Positions 11,226 to 23,013 of a stretch of 64,000 nt of DNA are shown piece by piece. The notes under the pieces were generated by a model. It ran no database searches and was not told the origin of the DNA. It was given only the letters and a program-made list of their open reading frames with translations. Numbering within the stretch: the first letter of the stretch is position 1; every line of letters begins with the position of its first letter. The stretch covers positions 1,889,501-1,953,500 of the forward strand of contig OY759275.1 of NCBI GenBank assembly GCA_963662155.1, written 5' to 3'. The stretch is from Lamellibrachia columna (taxonomy: Eukaryota; Annelida; Polychaeta; Sabellida; Siboglinidae). A program made the translations under genes and the position numbers.

Positions 11226-13275
11226 AGAGGCTGTTTGACTACAACTAGAAACACTGTGATGGGTGAAACAACTAGTTGTGGTCTCCCCTGCTGTTAGACC
11301 ACAACTAGAAACACTGTAATGGGTGAAACAACTAGCTGTGGTCTCCCCTACTGTTAGACCACAACTAGAAACACTGTAATGGGTGAAACAATTAGCTGTG
11401 GTGTCCCCTGCTGTTAGACCACAATTAGAAACACTGTAATGAGTGAAACAACTAGCTGTGGTCTCCCCTGCTGTTGGACCACAACTAGAAACATTGTAAT
11501 GGGTGAAACAACTAGCTGTGGTCTCCCCTGCTGTTAGACCACAACTAGAAACACAGTAATGAGTGAAACAACTAGCTGTGGTCTCCCCTACTGTTGGACC
11601 ACAACTAGGAACATTGTAATGGGTGAAACAACTAGCCGTGGTCTCCCCTGCTGTTAGACCACAACTAGAAACACTGTGATGGGTGAAACAACTAGTTTTG
11701 GTCTCCCCTGCTGTTAGACCACAACTAGAAACACTGTAATGGGTGAAACAACTAGCTGTGGTCTCCCCTGCTGTTAGACCACAACTAGAAACACTGTAAT
11801 GGGTGAAACAACTAGGTGTGGTCTCCCCTGCTGTTAGACCACAACTAGAAACACTGTAATGGGTGAAACAATTAGCTGTGGTCTGCCCTGCTGTTGGACC
11901 ACAACTAGAAACACTGTGATGGGTGAAACAACTAGCCGTGGTCTCCCCTGCTGTTGGACCACAACTACAAACACTGTAATGGGCGAAACAACTAGCTGTG
12001 GTCACCCCTGCTGTTAGACCACAACTAGAAACACTGTAATGGGTGAAACAACTAGCTGTGGTCTCCCCTGCTGTTAGACCACAACTAGAAACACTGTAAT
12101 GAGTGAAACAACTAGCTGTGGTCTCCCCTGCTGTTGGACCACAACTAGAAACATTGTAATGGGTGAAACAACTAGCCGTGGTCTCCCCTGCTGTTAGACC
12201 ACAACTAGAAACACTGTAATGGGTGAAACAACTAGCTGTGGTCTCCCCTGCTGTTAGACCACAACTACAAACACTGTAATGGGTGAAACAACTAGCTGTG
12301 GTCTCCCCTGCTGTTAGACCACAACTAGAAACACTGTAGTAGGTGAAACAACTAGCTGTGGTCTCCCCTGCTGTTAGACCACAACTACAAACACTGTAAT
12401 GGGTGAAACAACTAGCTGTGGTCTCCCCTGCTGCTAGACCACAACTACAAACACTGTAATGGGTGAAACAACTAGCTGTGGTCTCCCCTGCTGCTAGACC
12501 ACAACTAGAAACACTGTAGTGGGTGAAACAACTAGCTGTGGTCTCCCCTTCTGCTAGACCACAACTAGAAACACTGTAATGGGTGAAACAACTAGCTGTG
12601 GTCTCCCCTGCTGCTAGACCACAACTAGAAACACTGTAATGGGTGAAACAACTAGTTGTGGTCTCCCCTGCTGTTAGACCACAACTACAAACACTGTAAT
12701 GGGCGAAACAACTAGCTGTGGTCTTCCCTGCTGCTAGACCACAACTACAAACACTGTAATTGGTGAAACAACTAGCTGTGGTCTCCCCTGCTGTTGGACC
12801 ACAACTACATACACTATAATTGGTGAAACAACTAGCTGTGGTCTCCCCTACTGTTAGACCAAAACTACAAACACTGTAGTGGGTGAAACAACTAGCTGTG
12901 GTCTCCCCTGCTGTTAGACCACAACTACAAACACTATAATGGGTGAAACAACTAGTTGTGGTCTCCCCTGCTGTTAGACCACAACTAGAAACACTGTAAT
13001 GGGTGAAACAACTAGCTGTATTCTCCCCTGCTGTTAGACCACAACTAGAAACACTGTAGTGGGCAAAACAACTAGCTGTGGTCTCCCCTGCTGTTAGACA
13101 ACAACTAGAAACACTGTAATGGGTGAAACAACTAGCTGTGGTCTCCCCTGCTGTTAGACCACAAATAGAAACACTGTAATGGGTGAAACAACTAGCTGTG
13201 GTCTCCCCTGCTGTTAGACCACAACTAGAAACACTGTAGTGGGTGAAACAACTAGTTGTGGTCTCCTATGCTGTT
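11226..13275. repeat. minisatellite, 60-bp hairpin monomer x about 34
   Basis: Each unit holds the inverted repeat CTAG(T/C)TGTGGTCT ... AGACCACAACTAG, a 13-bp stem around an 11-nt loop (CCCCTGCTGTT). The remainder is AAACACTGTAATGGGTGAAA and CA. The stem is perfect in units with CTAGTTG and has one mismatch in those with CTAGCTG. The divisible-by-three length makes long spurious frames on the minus strand. Confidence 0.97.
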
Positions 13276-13990
13276 GTAACAAATGATTAGCAACAGAAAA
13301 ACAGGTTTCTAAAAGTTTATAGTTAAACCATCCAAGTGGATATGGACAAAATCCATTTGGTGTCAAAGATTGATGGTAATGTTTAAACGCTTCAGTCTTC
13401 CCTTTAATCCTGACATTTGCTAAATTGATCTGACCTGGGGGATCAACGTAATTGTTGAACCAAGAAGGAGCCCTGGGAACCTTGGATTTGGCGCAGCTCC
13501 AAGAGTTCAAAAGTTTAACTTGCAAAATTGGGAAAGGAAGATTGGCAGACGTCATTGTCCAGTGGTTGAGAGGGTGGGTGGATTTAACAAGTTGACCAAT
13601 AGTAAAGTGTATTGGGTATTTTGGAAAACTGGGAGTATAAATACCCTGGAGGAGGCATTGCAAGGGAGCGGCAAGACTATTTTAAATTCACACTGAGGTG
13701 TGTAGTCATGCTGAATTTTAGGCATCCAAATTTTCGGTAAGGGTGGTCCTGGCGGGCCATACCTGCTTTAGAATTAGAATTCAAAATTTCCGGTCAGAAT
13801 TTTCTTGTTAAATCTTCTAGACTTTAAGAGTCTGTATACATTTTAAGTGATGTTTACATTCACTACTTTTCTTTATGGTTTACAGTGATAGATGTCTTCA
13901 CTGTTATTTTTATTTGTCATCGTGAGTGATTATATTGCTACTATGTACGTAGCTGTCTGATGTACAAGATAAAAATCGTTTCGAACCTGG
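13276..13990. repeat. dispersed repeat Z, copy 1
   Basis: It is alignable with 51750-52110: ATTAGCAACAGAAAA, CCA(C)CCAAGTGGATAT, AAATCC, then GAGCCCTGGGAACC, GGCACAGCTCCAA-like, and at the end GTGATTATATTGCTACTA against GCGATTATATTGTTACTA. No coding motif is recognised. It is either an old transposon or a duplicated intron segment. Confidence 0.55.
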
Positions 13991-14356
13991 AGAACAATGC
14001 GTTGACTACACTTCTGTAGTACTCTATGTACTCATTGGTCGAGTGAGTACAAATACAGTTATAAATCTCGACCTCGCGAGTGCAAAAACGACGGACAATC
14101 AAAATATCTTTCGTTGTGAGAAATGCCTCCTGGACGAAGAAGAGGGAGGCATGTATCTTACAATATGTTGGCAACTACTCTCACTTCTGGTTCCCCAAGT
14201 TTATTCAGCTAAATGTGTCCGTAGCGTGGGTAGTGATAGAATGATGTGAATTACCATTGCAGTAGTGTTCACATGATTATTACATGATAGCTGAGGTTTA
14301 CCACATTTGTGTCTTATGTTTTTCCACACAAAACTAATTTCTGAAATACTGTAAGA
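13991..14356. other. intron sequence, no feature recognised
   Basis: Short overlapping frames on both strands, none with a known motif. Confidence 0.4.
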
Positions 14357-16128
14357 TTTAACAAGATTTGCCATCCAAGCCAAAGGCCCAGATGGCAAGT
14401 GGACAAGGAAGCCATTGGCTTATCGAGAGTCCAACAATGTTCATCTACTTATAACCCGCCCTCCTGAGATATGTGTCAACCTTGTTTTTAGACATATTCA
14501 CGCTGCTAGCAGTTACACAATCTGCAGACAATTTGTTCCATTCATTTATTGTCCTCTGTGAGAACGAGTGCTTCCTGATGTCCAATCTACATTGATCCTT
14601 TACTAATTTTACCTCATGTCCTCTAGTTCTGCTATCCTTCTTGAGTGAGAAAAACATATTTCTATCAATATTTTCATACCCATTCAATATCTTAAAAACT
14701 TTAATCTGATCTCCTCTTAACCTCCTTGTCTCTAGAGTTGTTAAACCACATTCTTTCAGGCGTTCTTCATAACTAAGGTCTCTCAGTTCTGGAATCATTT
14801 TAGTTGCTCTCCTTTGTATGCGTTCAAGCGTATCTATATCCTTCTTACGATATGGTCTCCATGCTTGGTCTCCATGCTTGTATATTCTAAATGAGGTCTA
14901 ACTATTGCTTTATAAAGAGGTATAATTAACTTTTTTCCCTTGTATGTTATGTTTCTTCTAATCAATCCAAGAATTTGATTACCCTTTGAAGCTGCAATAC
15001 CACACTGCTCTGAAACTTTCATATCAGCGCTTATTGTAACTCCTAAGTCATTTTCTTTTACAGTAGTACCCAGAACAGTATCTCCCATTTTATAGTTTAC
15101 ATTCAAGTTCCCATGTCCTGTATGTAGGCATTTACATTTCCCAAAATTGAACAACATCTGCCATTTCTCAGACCATTTCACTAATCTGTCTAGATCGTTT
15201 TGTAAATGTTGTTTATCACCATCAGTATTAACCTTTCTAAACAGTTTTGTGTCATCCGCAAATTTCAGTACGTTACTTGTTATACTGTCGTCCAAGTCAT
15301 TGATATAAATTAAGCATAATATAGGTCCTAATACTGATCCTTGAGGTACCCCACTCAAAACCGATTTCCAATTTGAAACTTCTCCATCTACTACAACTCG
15401 TTGTCTTCTGTCAGTCAGCTATTGTTCTATCCAGTCAGTTATGCTATCCCCGATACCATGGGCTTTTAATTTAAGTAGTAATCTTTGATGTGGCACTTTC
15501 TCACAGAGGGTGATAAATGAATGGAACAAACTACTAAATGATTGTGTTAAAGCTAGTAGTGTGAATATGTTTAAAAATATAATTTACAGATATCTGATTA
15601 GGGCGGGCTACACATAGATGAAAAAATTGTTGGACTCTTGATAAGCCAATGGCTTCCTTGTCCACTTGCCATCTGGAACTTGTTGTTTGGGATGGCAATC
15701 TTGTTAAATCTTGTTAAACATGACCTCGCTTTTAGGAATCCATGTTGAGATTAATTTAATAATTTATGCCTAACAAGGAAGTCCACCATTTGGTCTATGA
15801 TTAACCTTTCTAATAATTTACAAATCACTGACGTTAAACTCACTGGTCTGTGATTCCCTGACTTATTTCTCGAACCTTTTTTAAATAATGGTATGATGTT
15901 TGCTTCTTTCCATTCAAAAGGAACAACTCCCTCTTTTAATGGCAAGTTGAACACTCTTGCAAGTGGTATACTGATTTGTTCTACTGTTTCCATTAGCAGT
16001 TTTGGATGAATTCCATCTACTCCAGGTGATTTATTGTCCATTGCCTTTATTTTCTTAGCTACCATTTCTAGAGTTACAATTCACTGCCCTAAATAGTCAG
16101 AATTAGCCTTTAGCTTTAAATTCCCCTC
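14357..16128 (-). mobile_element. CR1-like LINE, RT-bearing copy with nested fragment
   Basis: Read on the minus strand, the RT ORF begins near 16065 (NKSPGVDGIHPKLL; NHRPVSLTSVICKLLERL), is interrupted at about 15503-15720, resumes with SGVPQGSVLGPI and FADDTKLF (motif C, 15358-15240), and ends in the C-terminal region near 14445. The 3' tail is at 14357. The FADD core fits the CR1/L2-like group of LINEs. No endonuclease or ORF1 remains. Several frame breaks make it inactive. Confidence 0.85.
15503..15718 (+). mobile_element. inverted LINE 3' fragment nested in the minus copy
   Basis: This piece reads on the + strand as the LINE C-terminus (INEWNKLLND-like) and ends with the tail AATCTTGTTAAATCTTGTTA. 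It replaces about 95 bp of RT coding text in the opposite-strand host LINE. Its sequence (GGAACTTGTTGTTTGGGATG) matches the divergent subfamily at 5149 rather than its host copy. Confidence 0.75.
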
Positions 16129-16491
16129 CTTTGTAGTATCAATAGAAATTCAAGTGTAATTAACTATAGGTGTCAGACCACAGTAAAAAATTGCATTGGT
16201 GGCCATGTTAACGTTTTGTCTGATTTTAAGAAAACGTGACCATTAAAATTCAGAACATTTTTTACAGCAACTGCCATCATCTCATTGGCATGCTGATCAA
16301 GTTTTATCAATATCACACACCCCCTAATGGTACCACCAGCTCTTTTAAAATGACCCCATGTGTGATACCAGTAAATATTTACAAAAATAGCCAAGTATTC
16401 ATGTGCCTATGTGGCCCATAGCAGAAAAATTCCCATAAATCTCTCCACCTGCTAAACTCTCACAAAAATGCACTATTTCACAGCCAATAGC
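16129..16491 (-). repeat. dispersed repeat X, copy 2
   Basis: It shares GTAGTATCAATAGAAATTCA, AGTGTAATTAACTAT, AAAAAATTGCATTGGTGGCC and CACACCCCCTA with 24110-24352. Its right part matches window positions 1-165. It adjoins the 5' side of a CR1-like copy here as at 24 kb, so it may travel with the LINE. Confidence 0.7.
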
Positions 16492-17170
16492 AGGCCCGTA
16501 GCCAGGGGAGTTCAGAGGGTTCACATGAAGCCCCCTTTTTTGAACCACCTTCCAAAAATATGATCCCCCTTTTTATGTGAACCCCATATCGTGAACCCTC
16601 TCAAAAGCGTGAACCTCCAATAATGTGAAAATAATAATATTATTTTTATAATAATTTGAAAATAATACTACTTTCATAGTATTATTGAGTTCATGTGTTT
16701 TAAGAAGGGGGGAGGTTCACGCTTTAGAGAGGATGTTTCATGCTTTTGAGAAGGAGGTTCACATTGATGAAAATAATATTATCTTCATATTATTGAGGTA
16801 TTCACACTTTTCAAAAGCGGGTTTACGCTTTTCAGAAGGGGATTCACATTTTTGGAAAACGGGTTTCACTTTTATAAAAATAATATTATTTTCATGTTAT
16901 TAGGGGGTTCACGCTTTTGAGAAGGGGGTTAACTTTTTGGAAAGGGGTGTTCACTCTTTTGAGAAGGGGGTTCACGCTTTTCAGAAGAAGATATGAAGAA
17001 TAAAGAATTCACGTTTATGAAAAATACTAAATAATATTGGGGGAGGGGTTCACGCTTTTGAGAAGCGGTTTCACATTTTTTAAAAAGCGGGTTTCACATT
17101 TATTAAAACATTATAATATTATCTTCATGTTATTGGGGGTTCACATTTTTTAGAGAGGGGTTCAAATCTA
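16492..17170. repeat. degenerate GGGGGTTCACGCTTTT-rich repeat
   Basis: It begins CAGGCCCGTAGCCAGGGGAG, inserted in repeat X exactly after CCAATAGC. It continues as irregular units of TTCACGCTTTTGAGAAGGGG alternating with AATAATATTATTTTCAT. The opening CAGGCCCG is hAT-like, but I found no matching right end. No coding content. Confidence 0.5.
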
Positions 17171-18037
17171 ATTATATATTATGCAACTCCCTGATTTGTT
17201 TGAACTATAAATGTGTTATCAAGTCACCTTACACGTGGTCAGTTGGTAACAGCCAGAGGTCAGTGGACAATGTACAGACAGTCACTAAGCTGTTATTCAA
17301 ACAACATGAAGACTTATAATTTAATTTAATTTAATTAATTAACTTTCCCAGAAGGGGTTAATTTAATTTAATTGACATTTCCCAATTAACTCTCAATTAA
17401 GTGCTCATTTAACAGTTGATTTTACTGGATAGTTCACAGCCATGTTATCCAGGTATTTTCAGAAGGCCTGCCATCAGTATTCCTTCCGCTAATGAGAGAT
17501 TAAGTTTAGGCATGTGTGAATGGGAGGGAGTTCGTCACAGAGCACAAATGCTCTGTAGCACTGGGGTGGGCTGGTACTTCAGGCACCTCTGAAATGGAGG
17601 TAAGCCCTAGAATGCCCTCTGCTGTAAGTAAGTAAACAAGTAAGTAAGTAAGTGAGTAATTTATTACATCCGAACTGTACACGCATTAAATAATAATATA
17701 TCAGTATGTAATTGTACGTAATAAAATATTACTGTACACAGAGAGGATCATGGAGACTCCCACAAAGACTTACGTTCTTATTTCATACAAAGGATAGCAT
17801 CGTGTAGAAAATATCGTATGGTGTATTCTCATTGGCTGAACATAATGCTATGTGAGACATTTTTGGCGAATATCCTGTTGGTTGTTGGTAGGGCAATCGC
17901 TCAACCGTGACTGTCCTACTGGTTTAGAATGACAGGAATTACCCAACTGCATGCTACCTTTGTTTTGGGAAACATAGTCTTTGTATACTGTGTGTTGTGG
18001 ACTGTTCACCAGTGCCTTTAAATGTCTTCTACTACAG
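17171..18037. other. intron sequence before exon 5
   Basis: It contains AT-rich TTAATTTAATT runs at about 17318-17370 and a short GTAAGTAA array at 17625-17655. Nothing else was recognised. Confidence 0.5.
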
Positions 18038-18121
18038 TTTGAACTCATGCAACATTGCAATGGAAGGCATGCGGGCAATGACCACTGCACTTTCTCACTG
18101 CACAAGAGTTGAGGAACTTTG
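18038..18121 (+). CDS. LRR exon 5 (A-type, 84 bp)
   Basis: The acceptor is CTACTACAG and the donor TG|GTGAGT. It encodes LNSCNIAMEGMRAM and ends HCTRVEELW. Like exon 1 it ends TTTGGTGAGTTG, and the two are equivalent members of duplicated blocks. The last seven exon bases and the donor are copied 174 bp downstream by an exact tandem duplication. About 13.7 kb of repeat-filled intron separate it from exon 4. Confidence 0.85.
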
Positions 18122-18462
18122 GTGAGTTGATTTGTATATATTGAAATTCATTGTGTGGTCTGACATGTATTTATTTATATGATGCTATTTATATTATAAC
18201 AGGTACAATTTTGTTTCTTTGAAGGTTCATTTGTGGAAAATTATTTTGTTATGTTATAATATTAATTATGTGATCCATTGTTGTTCTTAACTTTGGTGAG
18301 TTGATTTGTATATATTGAAATTCATTGTGTGGTCTGACATGTATTTATTTATATGATGCTATTTATATTATAACAGGTACAATTTTGTTTCTTTGAAGGT
18401 TCATTTGTGGAAAATTATTTTGTTATGTTATAATATTAATTATGTGATCCATTGTTGTTCTT
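18115..18462 (+). repeat. 174-bp tandem duplication spanning a 5' splice site
   Basis: 18115-18288 and 18289-18462 are identical as far as I can read. The unit starts with the last seven bases of exon 5 (AACTTTG) and includes its GTGAGTTG donor, so a second copy of the exon end and donor lies 174 bp downstream. Use of the second donor would add 174 nt, which begins GTGAGTTGATTTGTATATAT and includes stop codons. The first donor is presumably used. Confidence 0.92.
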
Positions 18463-18565
18463 AAGCTGTATTGAATGATGTGTTATGAATCATATTATTA
18501 TGGTGAATCCTGCATCACTCATGTTAATAATTATTATGTTGTGGTAATAAATAACAAATGTACAG

Positions 18566-18652
18566 GTTGAACAACAATGATCTCAGTGATCCCGAGGTCA
18601 GCGAAACTTTGGCTGACTCAATTCATCAGATGACCTCTTTGCGGAAATTGAG
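18566..18652 (+). CDS. LRR exon 6 (B-type, 87 bp)
   Basis: The acceptor is TGTACAG and the donor AG|GTAAGT. It encodes LNNNDLSDPEVSETLA followed by MTSLRKL. It follows exon 5 by 444 bp, of which 174 bp are an exact tandem copy. The next recognisable exon is 29.5 kb downstream. The A/B alternation is unbroken, so I do not need to assume a missing exon. Confidence 0.85.
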
Positions 18653-18829
18653 GTAAGTAGTTCATATGTAGTTCATATCATTCTCCTCCAGAAGTTGTCC
18701 TCTCTGACTCTCACTGTCGCATCCCTGGCCGTGATGTTATGACCCTGGTTGACCTGATGTTCCCCTACAGCCTTGATGTTTGTGTGTTCTTTGAGTCTGG
18801 ACCCTAGTGACCTGCTGGTTTTTACATTC

Positions 18830-20030
18830 GGGACGCTTTAGAGCCATTCTCCCAAATTGTCTGACGGTTGGCTTGGGAGAGGCCACTTTTTTCATGTTCT
18901 CTAATCTCTGTTAAACTTTAATCTGATGAAATACATAGCCTATACATTTAAATTCTGAAGTTTCTTTGTTTAAATCTAAAAACTCATTAAGTGGCAGGCG
19001 GCGGATGTCAGGAATGTTACCCTCTACAGTTATGCCCGGTATCAAGGTACCGAGTTCATTTCAACACCCTAAAGAAATATAAGTAAATGCTGGAATTGAA
19101 TTATAATAGTGATATTCTACAGTTATTATGTTCTTCTTCATGTTATACTAAAAAACAGTGTGGGGACCATCTATAGATTCATAAAATGAGATCCTGTTCC
19201 GGGAATGTTATTTGAAATTGCTCATGCTTGCACAGTACTGTTGCATATACAAACTGGTAATTGAATTAGAACACAATTTTAAAATAACCCTTTCCCATAG
19301 AACACTTCTATTTTTAGATAATATAGTCCAGAGATAACTATTTGGACACATCACTTTTAGCTATACAACATTAAAGCTTGGTACCGGACGTAACAATAAA
19401 CATCGTAGCTTGGTCCTAGGCATAACAACTATCTTTAAAGCAAAATATAGATGTATTCTATGTATGTCAAACTGATGCTTACTGTGCAGGACAGAAATTA
19501 GTTTCCATAACAAAGTTTGGTACCGGGCGTAACAAGTTAAAGTTTGACAATTTGTTGGATAGTGCGAAGATCAAAAGTAAAGGCACTTCTTCCAATAACT
19601 ACTGTGAAATAATACATTCATCATAAATTTTATTACACTCTGCTTTCTAAACAATGTTAATTTTGGAAAATCATTAATTTGTATTATTGAAATATTGGTG
19701 CGGGAGCTTGGAGGGGCCTCAATTATAGTTTTGTGACACACATTGGAAAGTTTACTTTAACATAAGACACTTCAACTGGTGAATAATCATTACTGAATTA
19801 AAAATAATAGCTTTTTGAAATACAAAATATTTTGTGGAAAGCTTATTTTGGCTGTTTTTTACACTTTAAAGGGACGAGGACAGTTCATTGGCATACAAAT
19901 ATTGGAAAGGTATATATTTCCTGAAAGAAGCCAGTGGTATATAATAATACTATTTTAGATAAAGTAACAAGCAAATAATAAGACGGGGAAACTCCAAAAC
20001 GAACTGTCAGACAATTTAGGAGAGCGTCCC
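18830..20030. mobile_element. non-autonomous element with about 40-bp inverted ends
   Basis: Left GGGACGCT..CTCCCAAATTGTCTGAC and the reverse complement of the right end, GGGACGCTCTCCTAAATTG then TCTGACAGTT, correspond; the left copy has an 11-bp insertion (TTAGAGCCATT). Both continue with GTT.G.TT.GGAG. The interior has three inverted or direct copies of GGTACCGG.CGTAACAA-like text (19030, 19380, 19520). No transposase and no clear target duplication. Confidence 0.5.
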
Positions 20031-20065
20031 TTTATCTCATATTTCACCCCAGACGTTGTTTTTTT

Positions 20066-22232
20066 GGGGTTTGGTCCTTGGGGTGTTCCACTGTGGATAT
20101 TATGGTGTTGTAGGGTTTGTGGTATGTCCCCACTCTGTGTTGTCCTTGGGGTGTTGCACTGTGGATATAATGGTGTTGTAGGGTTTGTGGTATGTCCCCA
20201 CTCTGTGTTGTACTTGGGGTGTTCCACTGTGGATATTATGGTGTTGTAGGGTTTGTGGTATGTCCCCACTCTGTGTTGTACTTGGGGTGTTCCACTGTGG
20301 ATATTGTGGTGTTGTAGGGTTTGTGGTATGTCCCCACTCTGTGTTGTCCTTGGGGTGTTGCACTGTGGATATTATGGTGTTGTAGGGTTTGTGGTATGTC
20401 CCCACTCTGTGTTGTCCTTGGGGTGTTCCACTGTGGATATTGTAGTGTTGTAGGGTTTGTGGTATGTCCCCACTCTGTGTTGTCCTTGGGATGTTCCACT
20501 GTGGATATTATGGTGTTGTAGGGTTTGTGGTATGTCCCCACTCTGTGTTGTCCTTGGGGTGTTCCACTGTGGATATTGTGGTGTTGTAGGGTTTGTGGTA
20601 TGTCCCCACTCTGTGTTGTCCTTGGGGTGTTCCACTGTGGATATTGTAGTGTTGTAGGGTTTGTGGTGTGTCCCCACTCTTTGTTGTCCTTGGGGTGTTC
20701 CACTGTGGATATTGTGGTATTGTACGGTTTATGGTGTGTCCCCACTCTGTGTTGTCCTTGGGGTGTTCCACTGTGGATATTACGGTGTTGTAGGGTTTGT
20801 GGTATGACCCCACTCTGTGTTGTCCTTGGGGTGTTCCACTGTGGATATTGTGGTGTTGTAGGGTTTGTGGTATGTCCCCACTCTGTGTTGTCCTTGGGGT
20901 GTTCCACTGTGGATATTATGGTGTTGTAGGGTTTGTGGTATGTCCCCACTCTGTGTTGTCCTTGGGGTATTCCACTGTGGATATTATGGTGTTGTAGGGT
21001 TTGTGGTATGTCCCCACTCTGTGTTGTCCTTGGGGTGTTCCACTGTGGATATTGTAGTGTTGTAGGGTTTGTGGTATGTCCCCACTCTGTGTTGTCCTTG
21101 GGGTGTTCCACTGTGGATATTGTAGTGTTGTAGGGTTTGTGGTATGTCCCCACTCTGTGTTGTCCTTGGGATGTTCCACTGTGGATATTATGGTGTTGTA
21201 GGGTTTGTGGTATGTCCCCACTCTGTGTTGTCCTTGGGGTGTTCCACTGTGGATATTGTGGTGTTGTAGGGTTTGTGGTATGTCCCCACTCTGTGTTGTC
21301 CTTGGGGTGTTCCACTGTGGATATTGTAGTGTTGTAGGGTTTGTGGTGTGTCCCCACTCTTTGTTGTCCTTGGGGTGTTCCACTGTGGATATTGTGGTAT
21401 TGTACGGTTTATGGTGTGTCCCCACTCTGTGTTGTCCTTGGGGTGTTCCACTGTGGATATTACGGTGTTGTAGGGTTTGTGGTATGACCCCACTCTGTGT
21501 TGTCCTTGGGGTGTTCCACTGTGGATATTGTGGTGTTGTAGGGTTTGTGGTATGTCCCCACTCTGTGTTGTCCTTGGGGTGTTCCACTGTGGATATTATG
21601 GTGTTGTAGGGTTTGTGGTATGTCCCCACTCTGTGTTGTCCTTGGGGTGTTCCACTGTGGATATTGTGGTGTTGTAGGGTTTGTGGTATGTCCCCACTCT
21701 GTGTTGTCCTTGGGGTGTTCCACTGTGGATATTGTAGGGTTTGTGGTATGTCCCCACTCTGTGTTGTCCTTGGGGTGTTCCACTGTGGATATTGTAGTGT
21801 TGTAGGGTTTGTGGTATGTCCCCACTCTGTGTTGTCCTTGGGGTGTTCCACTGTGGATATTATGGTGTTGTAGGGTTTGTGGTATGTCCCCACTCTGTGT
21901 TGTCCTTGGGGTGTTCCACTGTGGATATTGTAGTGTTGTAGGGTTTATGGTATGTCCCCACTCTGTGTTGTCCTTGGGGTGTTCCACTGTGGATATTGTA
22001 GGGTTTGTGGTATGTCCCCACTCTGTGTTGTCCTTGTGGTGTTGCACTGTGGATATTGTAGTGTTGTAGGGTTTGTGGTATGTCCCCACTCTGTGTTGTA
22101 CTTGGGGTGTTCCACTGTGGATATTGTGGTGTTGTAGGGTTTGTGGTATGTCCCCACTCTGTGTTGTACTTGGGGTGTTCCACTGTGGATATTGTGTTGT
22201 TGTAGGGTTTGTGGTATGTCCCCACTCTGTGT
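20066..22232. repeat. minisatellite, 68-bp monomer x about 32, with 680-bp higher-order repeat
   Basis: The monomer includes GGGTTTGTGGTATGTCCCCA, CTCTGTGTTGTCCTTGGGGT and GTTCCACTGTGGATATTGTG. Rare variants (CTCTTTGTTG at 20676 and 21356; TGTACGGTTTATGG; GGGATGTTCC) recur exactly 680 bp apart, so about 20400-20965 was duplicated to about 21080-21645 as a ten-monomer block. Two units near 21731 and 21995 lack 8 bp. Long frames on both strands are by-products. Confidence 0.97.
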
Positions 22233-22388
22233 TTTCGGAAGATGGTGGTCAATTTCTCCAACTGTTTACACACGTACGGTAGAGGGATGACCGGTGTCTT
22301 TCTGGTTTCTCCTGGTCTACATGGGTTGTCTTTGATGTTTTCTTTGTCATGTTAAACATCTACTCCCGGTGGTTGTTGGCCCTGAGTG

Positions 22389-22575
22389 CTGTGTTGACAT
22401 GTGTGACTTCTGTGTTGACATGTGTGACTTCTGTGTTGACATGTGTGACTTCTGTGTTGACATGTGTGACTTCGGTCACATGACATCAACAGCATATTCT
22501 ACTCCCGGTCGTTGTTGTCCCTGAGTGCTGCTTTGACATGTGTGACTTCTGTGTTGACATGTGTGACTTCTGTGA
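22389..22575. repeat. short tandem repeat, 21-bp monomer, two clusters
   Basis: TGTGTTGACATGTGTGACTTC occurs about four times at 22389-22472 and twice at 22545-22575. The clusters are separated by a near-copy of the preceding CTACTCCCGGT(C/G)GTTGTTG text, so the whole cluster was itself partly duplicated. Confidence 0.85.
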
Positions 22576-23013
22576 CATATTTTACCGAAGTTGAAATTAG
22601 TCAAAATGAACTTCTGTCTGTACACTACATGCCACCGCAAATAGTGATATGTTTATAATGTAATAAAACAAAACAACAAAATTAAATAAGCCAAATAAAA
22701 AGCATGTTTGTTAATTTAAGATATCAAACAGGATAACAGATATCTTCAGGTGTTTTGGAGAGATTAAAAATAACATACTGTTACTTGTATATTAAGTGAG
22801 AGTATATTTTGTGACGAAATAAGTCAGAGAATTATTGTGACAAAATGCCTACTTCTTCAGGAAACCAGCGGTGTTCCCTTCTTTTACATTGAAATATCAG
22901 CAGTTTTGGCAAACATTACTTGATGCTCATAGTTTGTATCTTTGTACCTTAAGTCATGCCATTGGCCATAACATAGCAAGATAACCTGTGTTTGCTTGTA
23001 GCAGCTTTAAACA
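22576..23013. other. intron sequence, no feature recognised
   Basis: AT-rich, without repeats or coding motifs that I can identify. Confidence 0.5.

Noticed and set aside
11199..12005. 268-codon cysteine-rich minus frame
   Set aside because: Translation of the 60-bp hairpin array; a stop-free period explains it.
13214..13663. 149-codon minus frame next to the 60-bp array
   Set aside because: No recognisable domain, its end runs into the array, and the paralogous segment at 51750 does not keep the frame.
18289..18300. An additional exon ending at the duplicated donor near 18296
   Set aside because: The sequence before it is intron copy with stop codons and no acceptor at LRR distance.
20236..21893. 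Histidine/threonine-rich frames of over 300 codons
   Set aside because: 68-bp monomers read through three successive frames; an artefact of the period.
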